Shown piece after piece: positions 7,159-13,617 of a DNA stretch of 28,136 nucleotides (its first letter is position 1; every line of letters begins with the position of its first letter). The notes below the pieces were generated by a model. It worked only from the letters and a program-made list of their open reading frames with translations. It had not been told where the DNA came from and ran no database searches. This stretch comes from JAAZPG01 sp012797375 (GTDB lineage: Bacteria > Acidobacteriota > Aminicenantia > Aminicenantales > UBA4085). The position numbers and the translations under genes are program-made. The stretch spans positions 1-28,136 of the forward strand of contig CALMMC010000114.1 in NCBI GenBank assembly GCA_937868205.1, given 5' to 3'.

Positions 7159-10100
7159 ATTCTCGGGCTAGAGCGGCCGGGTCGTCGGCGGCCGTCATTC
7201 CCCGCAGGCGGAAGGAATACGCGTACTCCTTCGCCGCCAGCCGGTACTGCGGGTGCTCCCGGGCGCCCCAGGATGTGTCTCCGCCGACTCCCATCTGCCC
7301 GTAATCCAAATTCAGACAGACATAATCCCGCTTCGGGATTTCCTGCGGATGCTTCTGGCCGCGCTTCTCCTGGGTCAAGTCCTCGGCTGTGTAGGGGAGG
7401 GCGCTGAAATCGAATTGGGGGGAGCCGGCGATCAGCAACCCGTCGCCGGTTCGGTCGGCCAGCAAAGCCCAGCGGCAATCCGTCCGGTTGCCGTATTCCT
7501 GGATGCTGACGTAGGGGATGAGGGTTTCGAATACGGACGCGCCGTAAGTGCCGACGAAGGCCGATGTTTTCCGGTCGGCGTAGCTTTCGTGCGGTCCCCG
7601 CCCGAACCAGCGGACGTGGGCGAATTCCCGGGGAAGGGTCATCTTCATCCCGAGACGCGGCATCTCGGGCAGGCCTTCTTTCTCCGGGACGAAGTGAACC
7701 GAGACGATGATCTCGGCCGTGCCGAGGACGCGGTAGGTGACCCTGTATTTCGCCGGGACGTCCGTGAGCGCGTATCGAGCCTCGATCCGGACGGCCGACG
7801 GGCTTTCCGCCCTGGCTTCGAAGCCCTCCAGGACGCGGTGATCGCCCGCCTTCCGCCAGATCCCGTGACGCTCCGGGAAGCCGTTGCCGAAATCGTTGTC
7901 TGTTGGAGCGCGCCAGAAATGCGGCTCAAGCCCGGTCCGGACAAACTCCTTGCCCCGAAAGACATAGGACGTCAGCACCCCGGTCGTCCGGTCGAACGAC
8001 GCCGAGAAGCCGGAGCCGCCGACGGTGACCTTCGTCCCGTCCTGTCCGAGGGTCACCGGCCGCATGTCCGCCGCCTTGACCGCCGGGCCGGGACGGACGA
8101 GCCCGACGGGGAATTGCCCGGCCGCGGCGACATGTCCCCGCGGAATGAGCGGTTCGTCCCGGGCGTATTCCGCCCGGACGTTGAGAAAATATTCCCTTCC
8201 CGGAACGATTCCTACCGCCGGCATCTCGAGCGGAAAGACCGCGCTTCCGCCCGGCCGGATCGCCGGATTCGGGAATTCGCCCGCGGCGACAGGCGGCGCG
8301 CCCGTCTCTCCGCTTGCCAGCTCCCACCGGATGACGAACCCGTCCAGGCCGCGGAAGGCATAGCCGTTTCGGACTTCCAGCGCCGTCCGTCCGTCCGCCG
8401 TCTCCGTTTTCCGGAACGCGATGGACTGGTAGACCTTCTTCACTTCCCACAGTCCGGGATGGGGCTCCCGTTCCGAATTGACCAGGCCGTTGCAGCAGAA
8501 ATTGCGCGACGTCGGGATCTCCGGCGGCCCGAAATCCCCCCCGTAGGCGTAATACGTCCGGCCGTTCGGGTCCTTGGTCTCGATGCTCTGATCGACCCAG
8601 TCCCAGATGAAGGCGCCCTGGAGGTTCGGATATTTTTCGATCACGTCCCAGTAGTCCTGGAGATTGCCGTTGGAATTGCCCATGGCGTGGGAGTATTCGC
8701 ACAGGATCAAGGGGCGCGTCTGCTTTTTCAGGCCGTAGGCCTCGATCGTCTCGATCCGGGCGTACATCGGGCAGACGATGTCGGTGTGGGGCCGCGTCCC
8801 GGCCGGCTCATATTGGACCGGCCGCGACGGGTCGCGCCCGTGAATCCAGGCCGACGTCGCCTCGAAGTTGAGGCCGTCGCCGGCCTCGTTGCCCAGCGAC
8901 CAGATGATGACCGAGGCATGATTCTTGTCCCGCTCGACCATCCGGATCGTCCGGTCGAGATGGGCGGGGCCCCATTCCGGCTTGTGGGCCAGGCTTTCCG
9001 GGCCGTCGCCCATGCCGTGGCTTTCGATGTTGGCCTCGTCGATCACGTAAAGCCCGTAGGCGTCGCAGAGGTCGTACCAGAGCGGATCGTCCGGGTAATG
9101 GCAGGTCCGGACGGCGTTGATGTTGAACTGCTTCATCAGGCGGATGTCCCGAATCATGGACTCCTCGGAAACCACGTGGGCCGTCCGCGGGTCGTGTTCA
9201 TGGCGGTTGACGCCCTTGAGATAGACCGGCGCGCCGTTGATTAAAAGACGCCCGTCGACGATCTCGACGTTCCGGAAGCCGACCCGGGTGCTCGTCGCCT
9301 CCAGGGTCCGCCCGGAGGCGTCTTTGAGGGCCAGGACGACGGTGTAGAGATTGGGCGTCTCGGCCGTCCAGAGCCGCGGGGCGGTTACGTTGCGGGCGAT
9401 CCGGGCGATCGCCGTTTCTTTTCCCCGGGCCGTCGTCACCGGGGCGCCGGCGGAGAAGACTGTCCTGCCTTGGCCGTCAAGGAGGGTGATTTCGACCGTG
9501 GAGAGGCCGCCGGCCCCTCCCGGCCGGCCGGTCACCTCGACCGAGACGTCGAGGAAGCCGTTCCGGCCGTCGGCCGTCAGGTCCGCCCGAGCCCAGAAAT
9601 CGCGGATCCGGACCCGGGGCCGGGCGAGCAGATCGACGTCCCGCTCGATCCCGCTGATCCGCCAGAAATCCTGGCACTCGAGGTAGGAGCCGTCCGACCA
9701 GCGGAAAACCTGCAGGGCGACCTCGTTGTCTCCCTCCTTGAGGAAACGGGTGATGTTCCATTCGGCCGGCGTCTTGGCGTCCTCGCTGTACCCGGCGTAT
9801 CGGCCGTTGACCCAGACGTAGAAGGCGGATTTGACCGCGCCGAAATACAGGAAGACGTCCCGGTCCTTCCAGTCGGCCGGAACGCTGAAGGTTTTCTTGT
9901 AACAGCCGACGGGATTGTTGTCGGCTGGAAGATTGGGCGGATCGGGCGTCTCGCCGGCCTTGAGCCATTCATAATCCGTGTCGAGGTAGATCGGCACTCC
10001 GTATCCCTGGAATTCCCAGTTGGAGGGGACGGCGATCCCCTTCCAGCCGCTGGCGTCGAAGCCCGGCTTGAAGAACCCGGCCGGAACGTCGGCCGGCTTC

Positions 10101-10360
10101 GGCACCCAGTGGAATTTCCACGGGCCGTTGAAGCAGCGGCGGCGGGCGGAGGCGTCCTTGTCGTTCTCGAGGGCCGCGGCTTCATCGGGATAGGGAATGA
10201 AGAAAGACCGCGGCGCTTCCTTGCCCGCCCCGACGATCCGCGGATTTTTCCATTCCTCGCCGGTCGGGCCCTTGAGATCCTGGGCGGCCGCGGCGGCCGC
10301 GAAAACGGCGGCCAGGGCCAGAGCGAGCGGCGCGAGCATCACATTCCGGAGCTTTTCCAT
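7157..10360 (-). CDS. Secreted GH2 beta-galactosidase (LacZ-like)
   Basis: This 1067-residue protein has the full LacZ layout preceded by a signal peptide (about residues 1-27, ending AAAAAAQ). The N-terminal jelly-roll (about 60-230) includes NWEFQGYGVPIYLD; immunoglobulin-like domains and the TIM barrel follow. The acid/base Glu492 is in SLGNEAGDG and the nucleophile Glu555 in LCEYSHAMGNSNG. A C-terminal Bgal_small_N domain (about 790-1060, with GRGPHESYADR) is characteristic of true LacZ-type enzymes. It should hydrolyse beta-galactosides outside the cytoplasm. The start at 10360 has GGAGG six bases upstream; the frame extends further upstream, but those codons look non-coding. It lies 272 bases downstream of the aldolase gene with no clear promoter between, so it may share that transcript. 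With the GH35 enzyme, the organism has two exported beta-galactosidases here. Confidence 0.95.
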   Translation of the reverse strand: MEKLRNVMLAPLALALAAVFAAAAAAQDLKGPTGEEWKNPRIVGAGKEAPRSFFIPYPDEAAALENDKDASARRRCFNGPWKFHWVPKPADVPAGFFKPGFDASGWKGIAVPSNWEFQGYGVPIYLDTDYEWLKAGETPDPPNLPADNNPVGCYKKTFSVPADWKDRDVFLYFGAVKSAFYVWVNGRYAGYSEDAKTPAEWNITRFLKEGDNEVALQVFRWSDGSYLECQDFWRISGIERDVDLLARPRVRIRDFWARADLTADGRNGFLDVSVEVTGRPGGAGGLSTVEITLLDGQGRTVFSAGAPVTTARGKETAIARIARNVTAPRLWTAETPNLYTVVLALKDASGRTLEATSTRVGFRNVEIVDGRLLINGAPVYLKGVNRHEHDPRTAHVVSEESMIRDIRLMKQFNINAVRTCHYPDDPLWYDLCDAYGLYVIDEANIESHGMGDGPESLAHKPEWGPAHLDRTIRMVERDKNHASVIIWSLGNEAGDGLNFEATSAWIHGRDPSRPVQYEPAGTRPHTDIVCPMYARIETIEAYGLKKQTRPLILCEYSHAMGNSNGNLQDYWDVIEKYPNLQGAFIWDWVDQSIETKDPNGRTYYAYGGDFGPPEIPTSRNFCCNGLVNSEREPHPGLWEVKKVYQSIAFRKTETADGRTALEVRNGYAFRGLDGFVIRWELASGETGAPPVAAGEFPNPAIRPGGSAVFPLEMPAVGIVPGREYFLNVRAEYARDEPLIPRGHVAAAGQFPVGLVRPGPAVKAADMRPVTLGQDGTKVTVGGSGFSASFDRTTGVLTSYVFRGKEFVRTGLEPHFWRAPTDNDFGNGFPERHGIWRKAGDHRVLEGFEARAESPSAVRIEARYALTDVPAKYRVTYRVLGTAEIIVSVHFVPEKEGLPEMPRLGMKMTLPREFAHVRWFGRGPHESYADRKTSAFVGTYGASVFETLIPYVSIQEYGNRTDCRWALLADRTGDGLLIAGSPQFDFSALPYTAEDLTQEKRGQKHPQEIPKRDYVCLNLDYGQMGVGGDTSWGAREHPQYRLAAKEYAYSFRLRGMTAADDPAALARE

Positions 10361-10632
10361 ATCTGCCTCCATTTCCTTCGGGGGCGCGGCCTCCGCCGTT
10401 AGGGACGGCTCGTGCTTAACCCGGTCATTGTTCATGCCGATGACGGCTGGAACGGGTATCGTCCGGACAAGGCTTTTTTCGAAGCCGGTTCGGAAAAACG
10501 TCCTCTTCCTCCGGCGTCGATCGGCCTCGACCGGACGAGAATTGTTTTTTTTATTTTTATTTTTTGACAGGATCCGTCGTTCCCGGTTTTTCTCATGAAG
10601 AAGGGTGTCAATCGAATGAACCGGTAAATCAA

Positions 10633-11532
10633 TTAAGAGGATGAGAGCCTCGTCCTCAAATCCGAAACCAGGGCTTCGATTTCGGGCTTGGCCGGCTCGG
10701 GCAAGGGGAGAAGCGGCCGGCGGACCGGTCCCCCGTAAAAGCCTTGGATGTCCATGGCGTATTTCAAGCCCGGAAGGCCGTACGTCTCCATGGCGGCCTT
10801 GTTCAGCGGGGTCACGTCGAGCTGCCGTTGGGCGGACTCGTCGATCCGGCCTTCCTTGAAGAGGCGATAAATGTCCAAGCAGGCGGCCGGGGCGGCGTTG
10901 GCCACGGCCAGGATCGCCCCGGAGGCCCCCATGACCAGGGCCGGCAGAACGACGAATCCCGAGCCGACCAGGCAGGAAAAATCCTCCGGAACATGAGGGA
11001 TGATTTTTCCCAGGTAGGAGAGGATGCCCGAGCTTTCCTTGAGGCCGGCGATGTTCGGGTGGGTCGACAGCTCGATCAGAAGCTCGGGATCGATCGTCAC
11101 CCCGGTGTTCTGGGGGATGTTGTAGACGATCACCGGAGTTTTAGCCCCGTCGGCCACCGCGAGATAATGGCCGCGAAGGACGTCCCGGCTCATTTTCGCC
11201 TTGTAATAACAAGGCGGCCGGACGAGGGCGGCGTCGGCCCCGGCCGCGGCCATCCGGTTGGTGAAGGCGATCGTCAGCTTCGTGGATTCCTGCCCCGTGC
11301 CGGCGATCACCAGCTTGTCCGGCGCGGCGGTTTCCCGGGCCGCCCGGATCAGCCTCTCCGACTCGTCGTTGGAGAGAAGGACGCACTCGCCCGTCGAACC
11401 GAGGACGACGTAGCCCGAGAGGTCGAAGGCGTTGAATTTCGCGATGTTCTCACGGAAGCGGGGGACGGCGAGGTCTTCGCCGTCGAACGGGGTGGTGAGG
11501 GCGGGGAAGATCCCTTGGAATTTCTTGCTCAT
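10633..11532 (-). CDS. DapA/NanA-family class I aldolase
   Basis: A 299-residue TIM-barrel aldolase of the dihydrodipicolinate synthase / N-acetylneuraminate lyase superfamily. It has the GSTGE loop, the catalytic Tyr137 in YNIPQNTG and the Schiff-base Lys165 in GLKESSG. Members condense or cleave pyruvate with an aldehyde: lysine synthesis, sialic acid cleavage, 2-keto-3-deoxy sugar acids or hydroxyproline catabolism. Sequence alone does not settle the substrate. Its place before a secreted beta-galactosidase hints at sugar-acid catabolism rather than lysine synthesis. The ATG at 11532 is preceded by GAGGA at about 9 bases and starts the conserved FQGIFPALTTPF segment. It overlaps the end of the upstream metallopeptidase gene by 83 bases, implying co-transcription. 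Confidence 0.87.
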   Translation of the reverse strand: MSKKFQGIFPALTTPFDGEDLAVPRFRENIAKFNAFDLSGYVVLGSTGECVLLSNDESERLIRAARETAAPDKLVIAGTGQESTKLTIAFTNRMAAAGADAALVRPPCYYKAKMSRDVLRGHYLAVADGAKTPVIVYNIPQNTGVTIDPELLIELSTHPNIAGLKESSGILSYLGKIIPHVPEDFSCLVGSGFVVLPALVMGASGAILAVANAAPAACLDIYRLFKEGRIDESAQRQLDVTPLNKAAMETYGLPGLKYAMDIQGFYGGPVRRPLLPLPEPAKPEIEALVSDLRTRLSSS

Positions 11533-11947
11533 CGGTGTTGTCCTCGTCGGCGGGGGATTCGGACCGGCGGCTTTCCCGCTCGGCCCTCCGCAAATCGGCT
11601 TCATCGAAGCCGAAATAATGACCCACTTCATGGATGACCGTCGACCGGACCTCGTCGCGGATTTCATCCTCCGTCCCGGCCCAGCGCTCGAGCGGCTTCT
11701 GGAAGATGAGGATGACGTCGGGCGGGATGTTGCCGTAATAGGAGCCGCGCTTGTCCAGGGGGATCCCGTGGTAGAGGCCGAAAAGCTCCCAGGGCGACCG
11801 CAGGCCCATGTCCTCGACGATCTCGGCGGAGGGAAAATCCTCCACCAGCACGGCCACGTTCTCGATTTTCTCGCGGAAGCTCCGGGGCAAGCCGTCGATC
11901 GCTTCGGCGACGAGCTTTTGGAACCGCTCCCGGGACAAGGTGATCAT
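11450..11947 (-). CDS. Small zincin-like metallopeptidase (DUF1025/PF06262 type)
   Basis: This 165-residue protein matches the short cytoplasmic metallopeptidase family with an HExxHxxGxxD zinc site, here HEVGHYFGFDEAD. The family's usual length is about 120-135 residues. Here an Arg/Pro-rich tail of about 35 residues extends into the downstream aldolase gene and looks like non-homologous read-on. PPDVILIF and the IRDEVRSTVIHE helix are typical of the family. The start at 11947 has no Shine-Dalgarno; a strong promoter whose -10 ends 18 bases before it gives a leader of only about 11 bases. Physiological substrates of this family are not established. It is the first gene of the block leading to the aldolase and perhaps GH2. 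Confidence 0.82.
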   Translation of the reverse strand: MITLSRERFQKLVAEAIDGLPRSFREKIENVAVLVEDFPSAEIVEDMGLRSPWELFGLYHGIPLDKRGSYYGNIPPDVILIFQKPLERWAGTEDEIRDEVRSTVIHEVGHYFGFDEADLRRAERESRRSESPADEDNTDEQEIPRDLPRPHHPVRRRRPRRPPLP

Positions 11948-11965
11948 GATGGGGCCGATTTTTCT

Positions 11966-11994
11966 ATCATAGGGGATTGAGCGGCGGGGGTCAA
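11966..11994 (-). promoter_or_regulatory. Promoter of the metallopeptidase-aldolase block
   Basis: TTGACC (11989-11994), a 17-base spacer and TATGAT (11966-11971) on the minus strand. It fires away from serS, whose own -10 lies about 65 bases to the right. Confidence 0.75.
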
Positions 11995-12058
11995 TGAGGA
12001 TCGCGCCTGTCTCCCGGCGGGATCTCCGGTCGAAATATTATTCCTTGTCCGAAATTGG

Positions 12059-12064
12059 TATAAT
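12059..12064 (+). promoter_or_regulatory. -10 box of serS (leaderless)
   Basis: A perfect TATAAT ends only 6 bases before the serS ATG, so transcription should start at or next to the A of the ATG. No ribosome site is possible in between. No good -35 is visible; TATTAT at 12036-12041 has the right spacing. Confidence 0.65.
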
Positions 12065-12070
12065 TCCGCC

Positions 12071-13348
12071 ATGCTGGATCCTAAATTCGTTCTCGAAAAC
12101 GCCGGTCTGGTCATGGACAAGTGCGCCCAGCGCGGCGTCCGGATCGACCTCTCGGAATTCCTCCGCCTGTCCGAGGCCAGGAAGGAGACCTTGCGCGAGG
12201 TCGAGGATCTGCGGTCCCGCCGGAACAAGGCCTCCGAGGAAGTCGCCGGCCTCAAGCGGTCCGGCCGGGACGCGGCCGCCCTGATCGCCGAGACCAAGCT
12301 CGTCGGAGAGCGGATCAAAACCCTCGAGGACGGGCTGAAGCCGCTGGAGGAGAGGATCCGGACGACCCTCCTCAATATCCCCAACCTGCCCGACGAGTCC
12401 GTGCCCGTCGGGGCGGACGCCTCGGGCAACGTCGAGGTCCGGCGGGCCGGCGAGCCCCGGGAGTTCGATTTCGAGCCGCTGGCCCACTGGGATCTCGGAA
12501 CGGGCCTTGGGATCCTCGATTTCGACCGGGCGGCCAAGATCGCCGGGTCGCGCTTCACGGTCTCCCTGGCCGCGGCCGCCCGGATGGAACGGGCCCTGAT
12601 CAATTTCATGCTCGACATCCACACCCGGGAACGGGGCTTCACTGAGGTCCTCCCGCCGTTCATCGCCAACGAAGCGAGCCTGACGGGGACCGGCAACCTT
12701 CCGAAATTCGCCGCGGACCTCTTCAAGCTGGAGGACTATCCGTGGTATCTCGTCCCGACGGCCGAGGTCCCGCTGACGAACCTCCACCGCGACGAGATCC
12801 TGGACGGAGCGGCCTTGCCCGAGCGGTTGGCCGCCTACACGCCCTGTTTCCGGTCCGAGGCGGGCTCCTACGGCAAAGACATCCGCGGCCTGGTCCGCCA
12901 GCACCAGTTCAACAAGGTCGAGATGATGGTCTTCTCGCTCCCGGAAAATTCCATGGACGAGCTCGAATCCATGACCGCGGGGGCCGAGGAAGTCCTCAAG
13001 CGCCTCGGCCTGACCTACCGGGTCGTAGCCCTTTGCACCGGGGACATGGGATTCGCCAGCCGCAAGACTTATGACCTCGAAGTCTGGATGCCGTCCCGCC
13101 GGGGCTTCATGGAGATTTCCTCCTGTTCCAACTGCGGCGATTTCCAGGCCCGCCGGTCGAACATCCGCTTCCGCCGGGACCCCAAAGCCAAGCCGGAGTT
13201 CGTCCACACGTTGAACGGGTCCGGACTGGCCGTCGGCCGGACGGTGGCCGCGATCCTCGAGAACTTCCAGCTGGACGGCGGATCGATCGACGTCCCCCAG
13301 GCCCTCCGCCCGTATATGGGCGGCCTCACCCGGATCGCCCGATCATAA
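12071..13348 (+). CDS. serS: Seryl-tRNA synthetase
   Basis: This 425-residue class II synthetase charges tRNA-Ser with serine. An N-terminal long coiled-coil arm (about residues 30-105), which clasps the long variable arm of tRNA-Ser, is followed by the catalytic core. Motif 2 is FRSEAGSYGKDIRGLVRQHQF (Arg261) and motif 3 is GLAVGRTVAAILENFQ (Arg390). TAEVPLTN and the ISSCSNCGDFQARR segment are also typical of bacterial SerRS. The length is normal. The ATG at 12071 is fixed by the conserved MLDPKFV start and by the -10 box lying six bases upstream, which implies a leaderless mRNA. A cognate tRNA-Ser(UGA) gene starts 48 bases after its stop. Confidence 0.98.
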   Translation: MLDPKFVLENAGLVMDKCAQRGVRIDLSEFLRLSEARKETLREVEDLRSRRNKASEEVAGLKRSGRDAAALIAETKLVGERIKTLEDGLKPLEERIRTTLLNIPNLPDESVPVGADASGNVEVRRAGEPREFDFEPLAHWDLGTGLGILDFDRAAKIAGSRFTVSLAAAARMERALINFMLDIHTRERGFTEVLPPFIANEASLTGTGNLPKFAADLFKLEDYPWYLVPTAEVPLTNLHRDEILDGAALPERLAAYTPCFRSEAGSYGKDIRGLVRQHQFNKVEMMVFSLPENSMDELESMTAGAEEVLKRLGLTYRVVALCTGDMGFASRKTYDLEVWMPSRRGFMEISSCSNCGDFQARRSNIRFRRDPKAKPEFVHTLNGSGLAVGRTVAAILENFQLDGGSIDVPQALRPYMGGLTRIARS

Positions 13349-13380
13349 AACGCCCTTCCTCATTTCCGGAACGATTCGGA

Positions 13381-13386
13381 TATAAT
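13381..13386 (+). promoter_or_regulatory. -10 box of tRNA-Ser(UGA)
   Basis: TATAAT ends 10 bases before the first base of the tRNA. I see no clear -35, so the tRNA could also be reached by read-through from serS. Confidence 0.6.
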
Positions 13387-13396
13387 GAATTCCCGC

Positions 13397-13484
13397 GGAA
13401 GGATGGCCGAGTGGTTGAAGGCGGCGGTCTTGAAAACCGCTACCCGGTATCCCCGGGTCGGGGGTTCGAATCCCCCTCCTTCCG
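13397..13484 (+). tRNA. tRNA-Ser (anticodon UGA)
   Basis: An 88-base tRNA with acceptor stem GGAAGGA (13397-13403) / TCCTTCC (13477-13483) and discriminator G. The anticodon stem is GCGGT/ACCGC with loop CTTGAAA, giving anticodon TGA at 13431-13433. A long variable arm typical of serine tRNAs and a GGTTCGAAT T-loop follow. No CCA is encoded. It reads UCA/UCG-type serine codons. Confidence 0.97.
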
Positions 13485-13513
13485 CATCTTGATCGCCGAG
13501 AGAAGCCGGCCAA

Positions 13514-13552
13514 CCGGTTTTCCGGCCATCCCCTCTAAGGCCGGAAAACCGG
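13514..13552. repeat. 14-bp inverted repeat (hairpin) after tRNA-Ser
   Basis: Perfect 14-base arms CCGGTTTTCCGGCC (13514-13527) and its complement (13539-13552) flank an 11-base loop. It lies 29 bases after the tRNA and upstream of the CHAT gene. It could stop or process the tRNA transcript, but no T-run follows. Confidence 0.7.
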
Positions 13553-13580
13553 AGGCAAGCGGAAATCCCGCCGGAAGGGT

Positions 13581-13609
13581 TTCCTTTCGCTTTCCGATTC
13601 TGGTAAGAT
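13581..13609 (+). promoter_or_regulatory. Putative promoter of the CHAT gene
   Basis: TAAGAT (13604-13609) ends 8 bases before the ATG at 13618, and TTCCTT (13581-13586) sits 17 bases further up. The match to consensus is moderate. If used, the mRNA would be leaderless or nearly so. Whether the neighbouring ECF sigma uses this region cannot be told from the sequence. Confidence 0.4.
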
Positions 13610-13617
13610 ACGCCCGA

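Noticed and set aside
7253..9244. Very long open frame on the plus strand opposite the GH2 gene
   Set aside because: It is antisense to a full-length GH2 enzyme, has no recognisable motifs and is rich in Arg, Asp, Gly and Pro as expected from the complement of GC-rich codons. Similar long frames opposite kbl and the Ntn hydrolase were rejected for the same reason.
10461..10490. Terminator between the aldolase and GH2 genes
   Set aside because: A GGCTT/AAGCC inverted repeat is present at 10471-10486, but it is short and on the minus strand is not followed by a T-run, so read-through to GH2 remains possible.
13411..13617. N-terminal extension of the CHAT protein across tRNA-Ser(UGA)
   Set aside because: The frame is open through the tRNA, but the tRNA is unmistakable and the signal peptide and -10 box place the real start at 13618.
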